In this document: one piece after another, positions 56,111 through 64,000 of the stretch
Layout of the letters: every line of letters begins with the position of its first letter
Numbering within the stretch: the stretch's first letter is position 1
NCBI GenBank assembly: GCA_963920765.1
Contig: OY987248.1
Coordinates: 12,744,539 to 12,808,538 of the forward strand
Source: Ulota crispa
Lineage: Eukaryota > Streptophyta > Bryopsida > Orthotrichales > Orthotrichaceae
DNA: 64,000 bases
Reading direction: 5' to 3'
Translations under genes and position numbers: made by a program
The notes under the pieces: generated by a model
What the model saw: only the letters and a program-made list of their open reading frames with translations
Databases searched by the model: none
What the model was told of the DNA's origin: nothing

Positions 56111-56316
56111 TCATCATAAATGATTAATGCGTGCATTCCATTATCCCGAAAAAATTCTCCCATAGCGCAACCTGAATATGGCGCCAGGAATTGCAAGGGA
56201 GCAGGATCCGAAGCAGAGCTTGAAAAGAATCGCACAAACTGGTCCTTCTGCGTCCAAACTGGCAGTGATGGAGAAGACGAAAAATTCCATTCTCTTGAAA
56301 GTCTCCTGATCTGCAA
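56071..56316 (-). pseudogene. atp1: Mitochondrial atp1 (ATP synthase alpha) fragment with leader
   Basis: An 81-codon minus-strand frame. Residues about 35-78 match the conserved core of ATP synthase alpha ([37 protein letters not shown]) and stop short of the next conserved block. The first 34 residues are Arg/Ser-rich and could resemble a mitochondrial presequence. It lies just upstream of the maturase exon, overlapping it in another frame. It is a transferred organellar fragment, not a functional atp1. Confidence 0.72.
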
Positions 56317-56520
56317 GAGAATCGTGTTTCAAAAACTCATATCCAGGGCCCAGAAAACACTGACGATATGCCAAATGATGGGATAGATTCTGAAAACAGG
56401 TCCTTACAGAAATTGCAGAAAATTTAGTCTTGAGAGACGCTGGCCTTACTTACCAAGCGGTGCATTTTTCGTTGGAGGGAAGAATCACAGTTCCGCAGAG
56501 CCAGGTACGGAAGAATTCTT

Positions 56521-56548
56521 AAACCCTAAACCCTAAATCCTAAACACC
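56521..56548. promoter_or_regulatory. Telo-box cluster
   Basis: AAACCCTAAACCCTAAATCC is a tandem telo-box, often found near transcription starts of plant housekeeping genes. It lies upstream of the maturase gene, and an inverted AGGGTTT motif recurs near 57386. The role is inferred. Confidence 0.35.
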
Positions 56549-56549
56549 C

Positions 56550-58246
56550 TGATACTGCAACGGAGTTGACCTCCAGAACTCGTCGCTCTCGAAATTGGCT
56601 GCCAATTTCGATTGATCAACAGCGACACCAACTCAAGTAGCATTGTTGTGAATGTCTCCTGACGTTGACCTCTCAAAGGGACAAAAACAACCGAACCCTG
56701 ATATCAAATCGCCTAACAATTACTTGGATTCTTCAAACTACTTATCAACAACGGCGTTCGGAATGTACTAAATTCCTAGCTCAGCAGTGAACCGAACATT
56801 TTTTCACAGGTTTCATCTGAAGAACACGGATCTCTAGAGAACATCTTCTGAAATTCTACGCAAAAAATACAGTCCAAAGTTGGGGAATGTGAGATATTCG
56901 ACCGTTTTTCGCATCAATTCCTCGAAGAAACATCGCCACAAACTGCTATAAACTTAACTTATACATTTTCCCGGGCTCATGTGATACTCTTCTCAAAACC
57001 TCTGTTTTCATGAAGTGGATGAATGACGGAAGTCTCATCCACGAGGGTTTTCCGGAATTGGGTCTTTCAGGCTCCAATTGATCCTCCTCGACTTCAATTA
57101 CATTGTGAGATAATATCAGCAATCGCACTATAACTCCAGCAATGACGGGTTTGCAAAGGAATCGTGAAAAAGGGCGAGCGAGGACGCGGCTTCGTGAGCA
57201 GTTCCGCCTACGGTATTTGGTGAGAAAATCAACCCAAATTGAAGTAGCGCTAGTCTGGTAGGAGAGCATTGAATTGGTGGAGACTGGAGATCCCCTCGCA
57301 AGTGCAAGTTCTGCGGCGATCATAACGAAACAGATTATGGTTCCTGTGGAATTTCTCTGTCCGAGTTTAGGCTGTTCGGGTTTAGGGTTTGGGGTTGTTT
57401 TTCAGTTTATGCCGTCTAAGGTACTGTCGCAGATGAAAAGAGCAGCTATGTGTGCCTAGCGTGCTCCTCGCCGAGGATAATGTACCGGTTACTCCCCCTG
57501 ACCAAGAATTTGTTTGTATTTCCTGTCAGAAGTTGAAATTAGGTGAGAATTTAGAACTTGCTTCAGCAGCTGACGGCGCAGTTTTGTAGTGATTGTGAAT
57601 GACGTAAACGTTGGTTTTGCAGTAACGTGGTTGCACTTCTGGGGAGCATCAATTGAGGAGACTCTCCTCGCTTGCGTGCTTCGGATTGCTGGCTCTGGAC
57701 CGTCAAGCGCAACAACTAATGGACAGAAAACGACCTGGAGAAGAGGTCTTCTCAATTCAGTGGCAGGGCGATGATGTTAAGGAGGTGAGTAACGTACTCA
57801 TAACAGAGAAGCTCTCAAACCGTAATCATAACGGAGAAGGTCTTTTGAGGAAGATGTTTTAGCAATCTTCTTTGCAAATTTTTATAATGTGATTTATGGT
57901 TTTTCAAGGAATTTTTGGAAACTCGTGATTTCTTCAATTGGTCTCTGGATCAGTTTTTGAAACAGCTATGAATTAGGTATTTGTTGCTTTGATATTAGTA
58001 TCACGTGCACTGTAGTCAAAATGGGAACAACCCTACTCGCTTCATTCAGTAGATTTTATGCTTTGCGAGTGTTCTGGAAGAGCATTTTGGAGATCTTCGC
58101 CTGCAGGGATCTTGAAAGGAGGAAGGAATACTATAACATGCTGGGCTTCCTCCTCCATGTCCTTTATATGATATACTAGCCATGTGATGGTTTTTTCGGT
58201 CAGCCCGTCTTTAGTGCAACTGAGTGGGATGTAATCTATTGCAACA
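56550..58246. other. Spacer between divergent maturase and PPR genes
   Basis: No gene is recognised. Open frames at 56946-57323 (minus) and 57589-57774 (plus) match no family. The region probably holds the promoters and 5' leaders of the two flanking genes. Confidence 0.4.
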
Positions 58247-60794
58247 GTGAGGTTGTTTGTCAACAACTGCAACGTCGGGAACTGGTCGATCAACACCACC
58301 GTTCCACTTGCCTTACTCCAAAGATGGAGCCGACTGGACAAGGCTTGGATCCCCACCACCAAGGATGGCCGGACTGGTCCATCAGATGTGCTGCAATATC
58401 TGCACCAAAAAGGAAGCTCTCAAATAGACTCCTACGTCTACGTGAAACTGTTGCAAACTTGCGTGAAGGCTAAAGACTTGGTGGTGGGAAGGCAGGTGCA
58501 TGACCACATCAACCGCTCTGAAGTGCAGCCCATCGCTTACATCACCAACACTCTTCTCAAGTTGTACACCCACTGTGGCGACGTCGCTGGAGCAAGGCAG
58601 CTGTTTGACAGCTTTCCCTTCAAGACAATCGTGTCATGGAACGTCATGATTTCAGGGTATGCGCACCAAGGCCACACGCAAGCAGCGTTTACTCTGTTCA
58701 ACCAAATGCATGCAGCAACAAGGCTTGGCACCGGACAAGTTCACATTCGTCAGCGTTTTGACTGCTTGCTCCGACCTGAGCTCGGGGAGGGAGATCCATG
58801 ATCAGGCTGTCAAAGCTGGATTGGTGTCTGATACTAAGGTTGGAAACGCCCTGGTTAGTATGTATGCCAAGAGTGTGAACATACAAGAAGCTCGCCAAGT
58901 CTTCGACGACATGGCGAACCGAGACGAAGTATCTTGGACTACGTTGACCGGAGCGTATGCTGAGAGCGGCTGTGGTGAGGAGTCCATAGAGATTTATCAG
59001 CAAATGCTGCACGAAGGGTATCAACCAAGTAAGGTCACGTACATAAACGTCTTGATCGCTTGTGAAAACCTGAAGGATTTGGAACAGGGAAAACAGGTCC
59101 ATACTCACATCATGAGCTCTGGCTACCAGTCGGATCTCCGCGTCGAAACTGCGCTCATGCAAATGTACCTCAAGTGTGGCGCCATGGGGTGTGCAAGTCG
59201 GGTTTTTGAGCACCTCCAACGGCGAGACGTCATTGCATGGAACACTATGATAGGGGGGCTCGTTGAAAACGCTCGCTGTGATGAAGCCTATGGAACCTTC
59301 TGTCAAATGCTGCAAGAGGGCGTAGTGCCCAACAGGACAACCTACTTGAGTGTTCTCAACTCATGTGCGCGTTCCGGAGGTTTACTTCGTGGGAGAGAGC
59401 TGCATGCTCGGGTTACGAAAGCTGAAATTCTCTCTAACACCAGAGTGGGGAATACGCTCATCAACTTGTATTCCAAAGCTGGAAGTGTCAAAGACGCCCG
59501 CCACGTGTTCGACAAAATGCCTCACCGAGATGTGGTTTCGTGGACAATGATAATCCGAGGGTATGCCGAAGGGAACCTCGTGGAGGAGTCCATCATGTTC
59601 CAACAGATGCTGTAGGAACGCATTGTGCCGAACAAAGTCACGTACCTGTGCGTTCTCAAAGCGTGTGGGAGTCTCGTAGCGTTAGAACGGGGCAAGGAGA
59701 TTCACAGCCACGTCGTGAAAGCCAGGCTCGTTTCTGATCTGCAAGTGGCAAATGCGCTCGTGAACATGTACTTCAAATGTGGAAGTATTACTGACACGTG
59801 TCAGGTATTTGAGTGTATGTCCACTCGAAGTACTGTTTCATGGAGTGGAATGATTGGAGGACTTGCCCAGAACGGAAGAGCCCTGGAGGCATTGCAGAAA
59901 TTCGAGGATATGAAGGCCGAGGAGAACATCAAACCCGACGCAGCCACGTTCGTTAGTGTGCTTTCAGCATGTCGTCACGCTGGACTTGTTGAGGAAGGGC
60001 GTCGTCAACTCCTGTCCATGAGCAGCGACTACGGTATTGTCCCAACCGAGAAGCACTACAGCTGCATGGTGGATATTCTAGGGCGCGCAGGGCGTCTGGC
60101 AAACGCAGAGGACGTAATTTCCACCCTGCCACTCGCACCCACTGCTTCAATGTGGGGAGCTCTTCTTGCAGCATGCCGAATCCATGGTGACATAACAGTT
60201 GCAGAGCGAGCTGCAGAGGAGTATTTAAAGCTGGAGCCTCAAAACGCAGGAGTGTATGTTTCCCTTTCGAATGTCTACGCTGCCGCTGGCAGGTGGGACG
60301 ACGCAGCCAAAGTGAGGAAACTCATGAAGGAGAAGGCGCTCTAGAAGGAGCCCGGGCGCAGGTCCATTGAAGTGGCAGGGAAACTGCATTCCTTCGTTGT
60401 AAACGATCACTCTCATCCACGAGCAATGGAGATTCACGCACAGCTGGAGTTGCTGACGAAGGAGATGAAGAGCCTGGGCTATGTCCCGGACACCCGGTTT
60501 GTCATGCACGAGGTCGGGGATGCAGTGAAAGAGCAAGCCGTCTGCCAGCACAGCGAGAAGCTGGCCATTGCGTTTGGGCTCCTCAGCACTCCCCCTGGCA
60601 GCCCCATTCGAATTTCCAAAAATCTCCGTGTGTGTGCTGATTGCCATACTGCCACTAAGTTCATCTCCAGAATCGTTGGCCGGGAGATCGTTGCTCGGGA
60701 TGCTCATCGCTTCCACCACTTCAAAAATGGAGTGTGCTCTTGTGGTGATTATTGGCGAGCTGAGCAATCCTTGCCGAAACCCCATTTCCAGTAA
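58247..60794 (+). pseudogene. PPR-DYW RNA-editing factor, frameshifted and with two TAG codons
   Basis: It encodes a PLS-type pentatricopeptide protein (many repeats with patterns such as VSWNVMISGYA, GNALVSMYAK and A-x-x-VFDDM) followed by E/E+ regions and a DYW cytidine-deaminase domain. The DYW part keeps the zinc and catalytic signature HSEK...CADCH and ends CSCGDYW (W codon 60753-60755). Known family role: C-to-U editing of organellar transcripts. Breaks: the ATG-initiated frame shifts near 58706-58713, where ATGC is duplicated (4-bp insertion). TAG at 59613-59615 and at 60342-60344 stand where Gln is expected. The stop after DYW has become CGA, adding 12 residues. Intronless within this span. 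The full-length protein cannot be made from this copy. Confidence 0.85.
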
Positions 60795-61093
60795 GCACAC
60801 ACTTGACACCTCCAAATAAAATGATATTACATTTTGCACCTGACCTAGCAGCAGCCTGCATTTCGTCTCTTAGCGAATTGGGACCATGTGAGGTGAACCC
60901 TAAACCTTCTGGAACTCTCCCCACAATTGTGATCGTGTTTGAATATCCAAAATTGCGGCGCTGATGTTGTAGAATTTTTATATTTATAAAGTTTGCCCAT
61001 TCATGACGAAGCGATTCTTAATACAAGATGCCTGGATATTTTACATCTTTAGTCTATATACATATCTACCCATTTGCTAATGTTTGTACTAAA
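60795..61093. other. Spacer between convergent genes
   Basis: 3' flanks of the PPR gene and of the oxygenase. No feature is recognised. Confidence 0.45.
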
Positions 61094-61404
61094 TTAGTCT
61101 CTGTTAATGGCAAAGTCAGAGATTTGTACGTTCTCTTCGCTCAAAACCTTGTAGTTGATGGTGATTCGGTGTGTATGAAACTCGCCGAACTTATAGGGTA
61201 GATACAGGGGAGGGTCCTGGCCCAAAATCTCGGGTACTGGCGCCACGTCAGTTTCGGAAGAGGGCTGGAAAAACAGCGGAAATGAGAGGCGTTCCTTGTT
61301 CTCATTCACCACAACCCGGTGCTCAATGCTTCGGTACTTGTCGTTGCTCCACACCTGCAGTGCAGATCTGGTTAGATGAAGTCGTCACCCTCACAACCAT
61401 GAAT

Positions 61405-61438
<34 letters not shown>

Positions 61439-63573
61439 CCACCAACCAACACCTGCTATTACTCTAAAATCCGATTCCAATGTAACCTGCATTTTTCCGT
61501 TCTACTAACATTTAGAGGTCACAATTACGAAAACAGTCATGGTTTCTTTCCATTGTCAGATAAAGTCCATTCTTTGCAAACGGCAAAGCAAATTTCCTGT
61601 ACTCTCTCCCTCAGTCCTCTGAACTTCAATGGGGTCTTGATCAGATGGTTCACAAAGCATGTATATGCGGTTCTACACAAGCATTTGAATAACAAGAGCC
61701 AATTTTCGAATCTTTGCCAGTCTAACAAAGATAACGACTCTCGAACTCTTCTATTATGAAGTTGAATTACGCTACCACGGAATCGGAGTTGGAATGCGGC
61801 TCAGATGTTACATCTCAATTAGCAACCGCTCTTTTATGCGTTGTTTTATGTCCAAATTTGGCCTTGTAATAGGATTGCTAGGAAGGGATTTGTATAGCAC
61901 CTGAAACAAGTCGCCTACGTTGATGACGAAAGCGTCGCGACGAGATTGAATGCCGACCCACTGGCCGTCCTTCCGCCGGACTTCCAGGCCTCCCACTTCG
62001 TCTTGCACCAGCACTGTCAAGGCGTCGGGGTCCTTGTGGCGGCTGACGCCCAGCACCACATCCGGATGCGGGCACTTGGGGTAGTAATTCAAGCGGATGA
62101 CGTTCATGTGTTGCTTCCAGTACTCGTGGAAATGCGTTGCGGGCAAATCCAGGCTCTGTGAAATCAACCCCAGCACCTCATATGCCAGGCCTTCCACTGC
62201 TCTCGACCATTTCTCGCACACCTCCCTGGTAGTCCCATGTCCCACAGTGCCTCATCGGTTCATCTACCCCTTGAAAACTGAACAGGAATCTAAAGGAAGA
62301 AGATACCACTCTCCAAAACACGTGTCACTCTCTTCACTGGCATTGGCAGAAACAACAATTGCTATACCAACGCTTTCATTTTGGAGATGTAAGACGATTT
62401 ATGTCAAGTGACAAAGAAGTCTAAGAATTGGCCCAACGTGTTCACAGCTTTTTTCACGAGAGTTTTGGAAATAGCCTTACGTTGAGCCTGAGGACGAAGG
62501 TGAAGGCTCAGTATTCGTTAAATTGGGAAAAAGAATACATTTTGGGACTTTTGAATTTTGCATTTGTGTGAGTATTTTGGCAATTTACATTGACTTTTAT
62601 GATAATTTCTTTGAGAACCTACATCATTGATGTAAGATCTTGAATAATTCATCATAAAATTCACTCAAAAAAATCACCAAAATACTCTCACAAATGCAAA
62701 ATTCAAAAGTTGCAGATGTATCCTGTGTCCCAATTTAACGAGTATGGTGTTGGGCCGGACCAAACTCACCTCAGTGCTGGAGGTGTCGACGGCCACTGGT
62801 TGTGAGTTTTAGGCAAGCTCTCGTCGCCCAAATGCTGCTGCAACTTGAAGTCTCCACTGGGGATGAAATCAAACACCACTTTCCAGTCCCTCCCGTTCTT
62901 CGTCAACTCGGTGTCTTTCATTATCCAGAGTGCGTCGCACCTGCCCAGCAGCACCCACCAGGACAAGGAGTGCAAAATTCAGGATAAACGAACCACACAT
63001 CAAAAAACTCAATCAAGCACTAAAGTCTTTAGACAGTTGAAAATTAACCGCACTACCCAAATTAGGAAACTGATGTTAATTCCCGTTAACTAAATTCCAA
63101 TGAGCATAAACTATGTTGCAGGGGAATTGGATTAACTCTTCATCGACAACAGAAAACTTCGACACATCAAAATTCTCTCCAACTCGAGTGTAACGCGAGC
63201 ATCAGTCAGTGGCAATTGGTACTTCCCGCTTCGCCTCGAGTGGTAGGTCGCAGAACTGTTTGGCAGAGGCCTCCAATTCCTTCAGGAGCGCAAGCGACAC
63301 GCCATGGTTCACCACTTGGAAGAACCCCCATTCCTCACACGCTTGGCCCACTTGCGTAACGATGGATTTGAGTGCCTCCTCGGAAGGGGTTGTGGGGTGG
63401 TCTCGCAGCAGGGCGAGGTCGACGACGGGGACTTGACCGCCCGAGTCGACGGAGTAGTCGTTGTGCTTTCGCTTGGGCCGGTGCTCGGGGTCCAGCACGA
63501 ACGCCGGGTCTATTTGCAAATCGGCCAAGGACTTCTTCTGCTGCTGCAGCGCCACTGCCCCTTCCACACCCAT
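61094..63573 (-). CDS. 2-oxoglutarate/Fe(II)-dependent dioxygenase (DOXC type), probable frameshift
   Basis: Four exons on the minus strand: 63573-63223 (start MGVEGAV), 62940-62770, 62225-61901 and 61354-61094. Exon 1 carries the N-terminal DIOX_N domain (VPVVDLALL, WGFFQVVNHGV). Exon 2 has TKNGRDWKVVFDF. Exon 3 has NYYPKCP and the iron ligands H-x-D (SRHKDPDALTVL). Exon 4 has the distal His (SIEHRVVV) and the 2OG-binding R-x-S (ERLSFP). All catalytic residues are present. The class covers flavonoid, gibberellin and other specialised-metabolism oxidations, and the substrate cannot be told. Exon 1 ends in phase 0, but the conserved frame of exon 2 needs a one-base shift near its start, where a P-x-GY block also seems missing. 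It may be a recent pseudogene or a mis-read splice site. Confidence 0.72.
61403..61437. repeat. (TA)n microsatellite
   Basis: About 17 TA dinucleotides with one interruption, in the last intron of the dioxygenase. Confidence 0.9.
62512..62751. mobile_element. MITE, 4-bp TSD family, in dioxygenase intron 2
   Basis: ATTCGTTAAATTGGGA on the left and TCCCAATTTAACGAGTATGG plus TGTT on the right are inverted copies. The outermost left bases are degraded and no target duplication is visible. The interior resembles 18655-18904. Confidence 0.6.
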
Positions 63574-63888
63574 GTTGCCACTCCAGCGTCTTGTGCGAGA
63601 TTTCTCACTGTCACTTGGCGCAGTGCCCTCTGTAAATGATCTCGTGTAACCCTTCCTCCCTGTTGATTTTTCCTCCGAGCTTAAAGATCTTGTACAATTG
63701 CGAAGAGCAGTGGTGCGTACTAATGGCTGGTTGGCGCTATTGGAGTACTCTGCTTGGATCTCACTATCTTGACGACCTCAGGAGAAGGCTTCTGAATCGT
63801 TCTAATCGAGGGAGCTCGCGCTTAGATTTGCAAGGTGTCGTCGTCGTCGTCGTCGTCATCATCGTCTCTTGGGAATCCGTCGGAAAAC
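63574..63888. promoter_or_regulatory. Head-to-head intergenic region (315 bp)
   Basis: It separates the start codons of the dioxygenase (minus) and the NDUFB9-like gene (plus), so it must hold both promoters and leaders. A (TCG)n/(TCA)n microsatellite lies at about 63836-63867. No clear TATA box is seen. Confidence 0.5.
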
Positions 63889-64000
63889 ATGAGCGTGGCA
63901 GCGATAGCAGCCAGGCGGGCGCTCCAGGAGCAGCGAGTGCGCGTTCTCTACCGCGGAGCTCTTCGCAATGTGCTCAGCTACGCCGTGCACCGCTACATTT
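63889..64000 (+). CDS. NDUFB9: Complex I LYR subunit, NDUFB9/CIB22-like (partial)
   Basis: Thirty-seven codons are visible before the window ends. MSVAAIAARRALQEQRVRVL leads into LYRGALRNVLSYAVHRYI. The L-Y-R triad at residues 20-22 followed by a basic helix and a HR-x-I block is the start of the B22 subunit of mitochondrial NADH dehydrogenase (about 115-120 residues in plants), part of the peripheral membrane arm of complex I. Other LYR proteins are possible, but the R-A-L...AVHR pattern favours this one. Confidence 0.75.
   Translation, partial: MSVAAIAARRALQEQRVRVLYRGALRNVLSYAVHRYI

Noticed and set aside
56335..56374. AYRQ-like reading as a continuation of the atp1 exon
   Set aside because: It lies upstream of the atp1 fragment rather than downstream and lacks the following conserved block, so the match of four residues is probably chance.
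56946..57323. Basic 125-codon minus-strand ORF upstream of the maturase
   Set aside because: Considered as a targeting exon, but no splice link to the maturase frame can be shown and no motif is recognised.

Overview
The window is nuclear DNA of a land plant, probably a seed-free lineage (moss, lycophyte or similar). The evidence is GT-AG introns, plant gene families (jacalin-related lectin, PPR-DYW editing factor, 2-oxoglutarate dioxygenase, NPF transporter, complex I LYR subunit), AT-rich intergenic DNA and many short DNA transposons. The lineage is inferred from the style of the DYW domain and from a nuclear group II maturase. No search was run, and splice sites were read by eye.

Layout. 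1-27 kb is gene-poor: a broken hAT transposase (1.4-2.75 kb), a foldback element (3.0-3.6 kb), nested inverted repeats (4.3-8.4 kb), CACTA-type and other MITEs, tandem repeats, and a 2.9 kb CACTA-like element (19.0-21.9 kb). 27.5-49.4 kb on the + strand is one very large lectin gene. I can build it as 20 exons joined by 19 phase-0 introns, every one cutting a jacalin domain at the same point. The model gives 18 jacalin domains and about 4,516 residues. Exon 5 alone is 4.9 kb and carries 87 in-register copies of a 17-residue Pro-rich, Cys-containing unit (51 bp each), arranged mostly in four-unit higher-order repeats. This giant lectin with a proline-rich stalk is the most unusual object here.

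50.5-53.6 kb (- strand) holds a fucosyltransferase-like gene with an in-frame TAG, followed directly by a piece of an NPF/PTR transporter. 54.2-56.3 kb (- strand) holds a group II intron maturase-like gene containing a spliceosomal intron, with a mitochondrial atp1 (ATP synthase alpha) fragment just upstream. 58.2-60.8 kb (+) is a PPR-DYW gene broken by one frameshift and two TAG codons. 61.1-63.6 kb (- strand) is a four-exon 2OG-Fe(II) dioxygenase with a probable frameshift in exon 2. At 63.9 kb, head-to-head with it, starts a complex I subunit of the NDUFB9/CIB22 type that runs off the window.

Functional links. Maturases and DYW proteins both serve organellar RNA processing and NDUFB9 is a mitochondrial subunit, so the right end is enriched for nuclear genes with organellar roles. 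I see no evidence that they act together. The lectin locus looks like the product of repeated exon duplication plus minisatellite expansion, and mobile elements are present in its introns.
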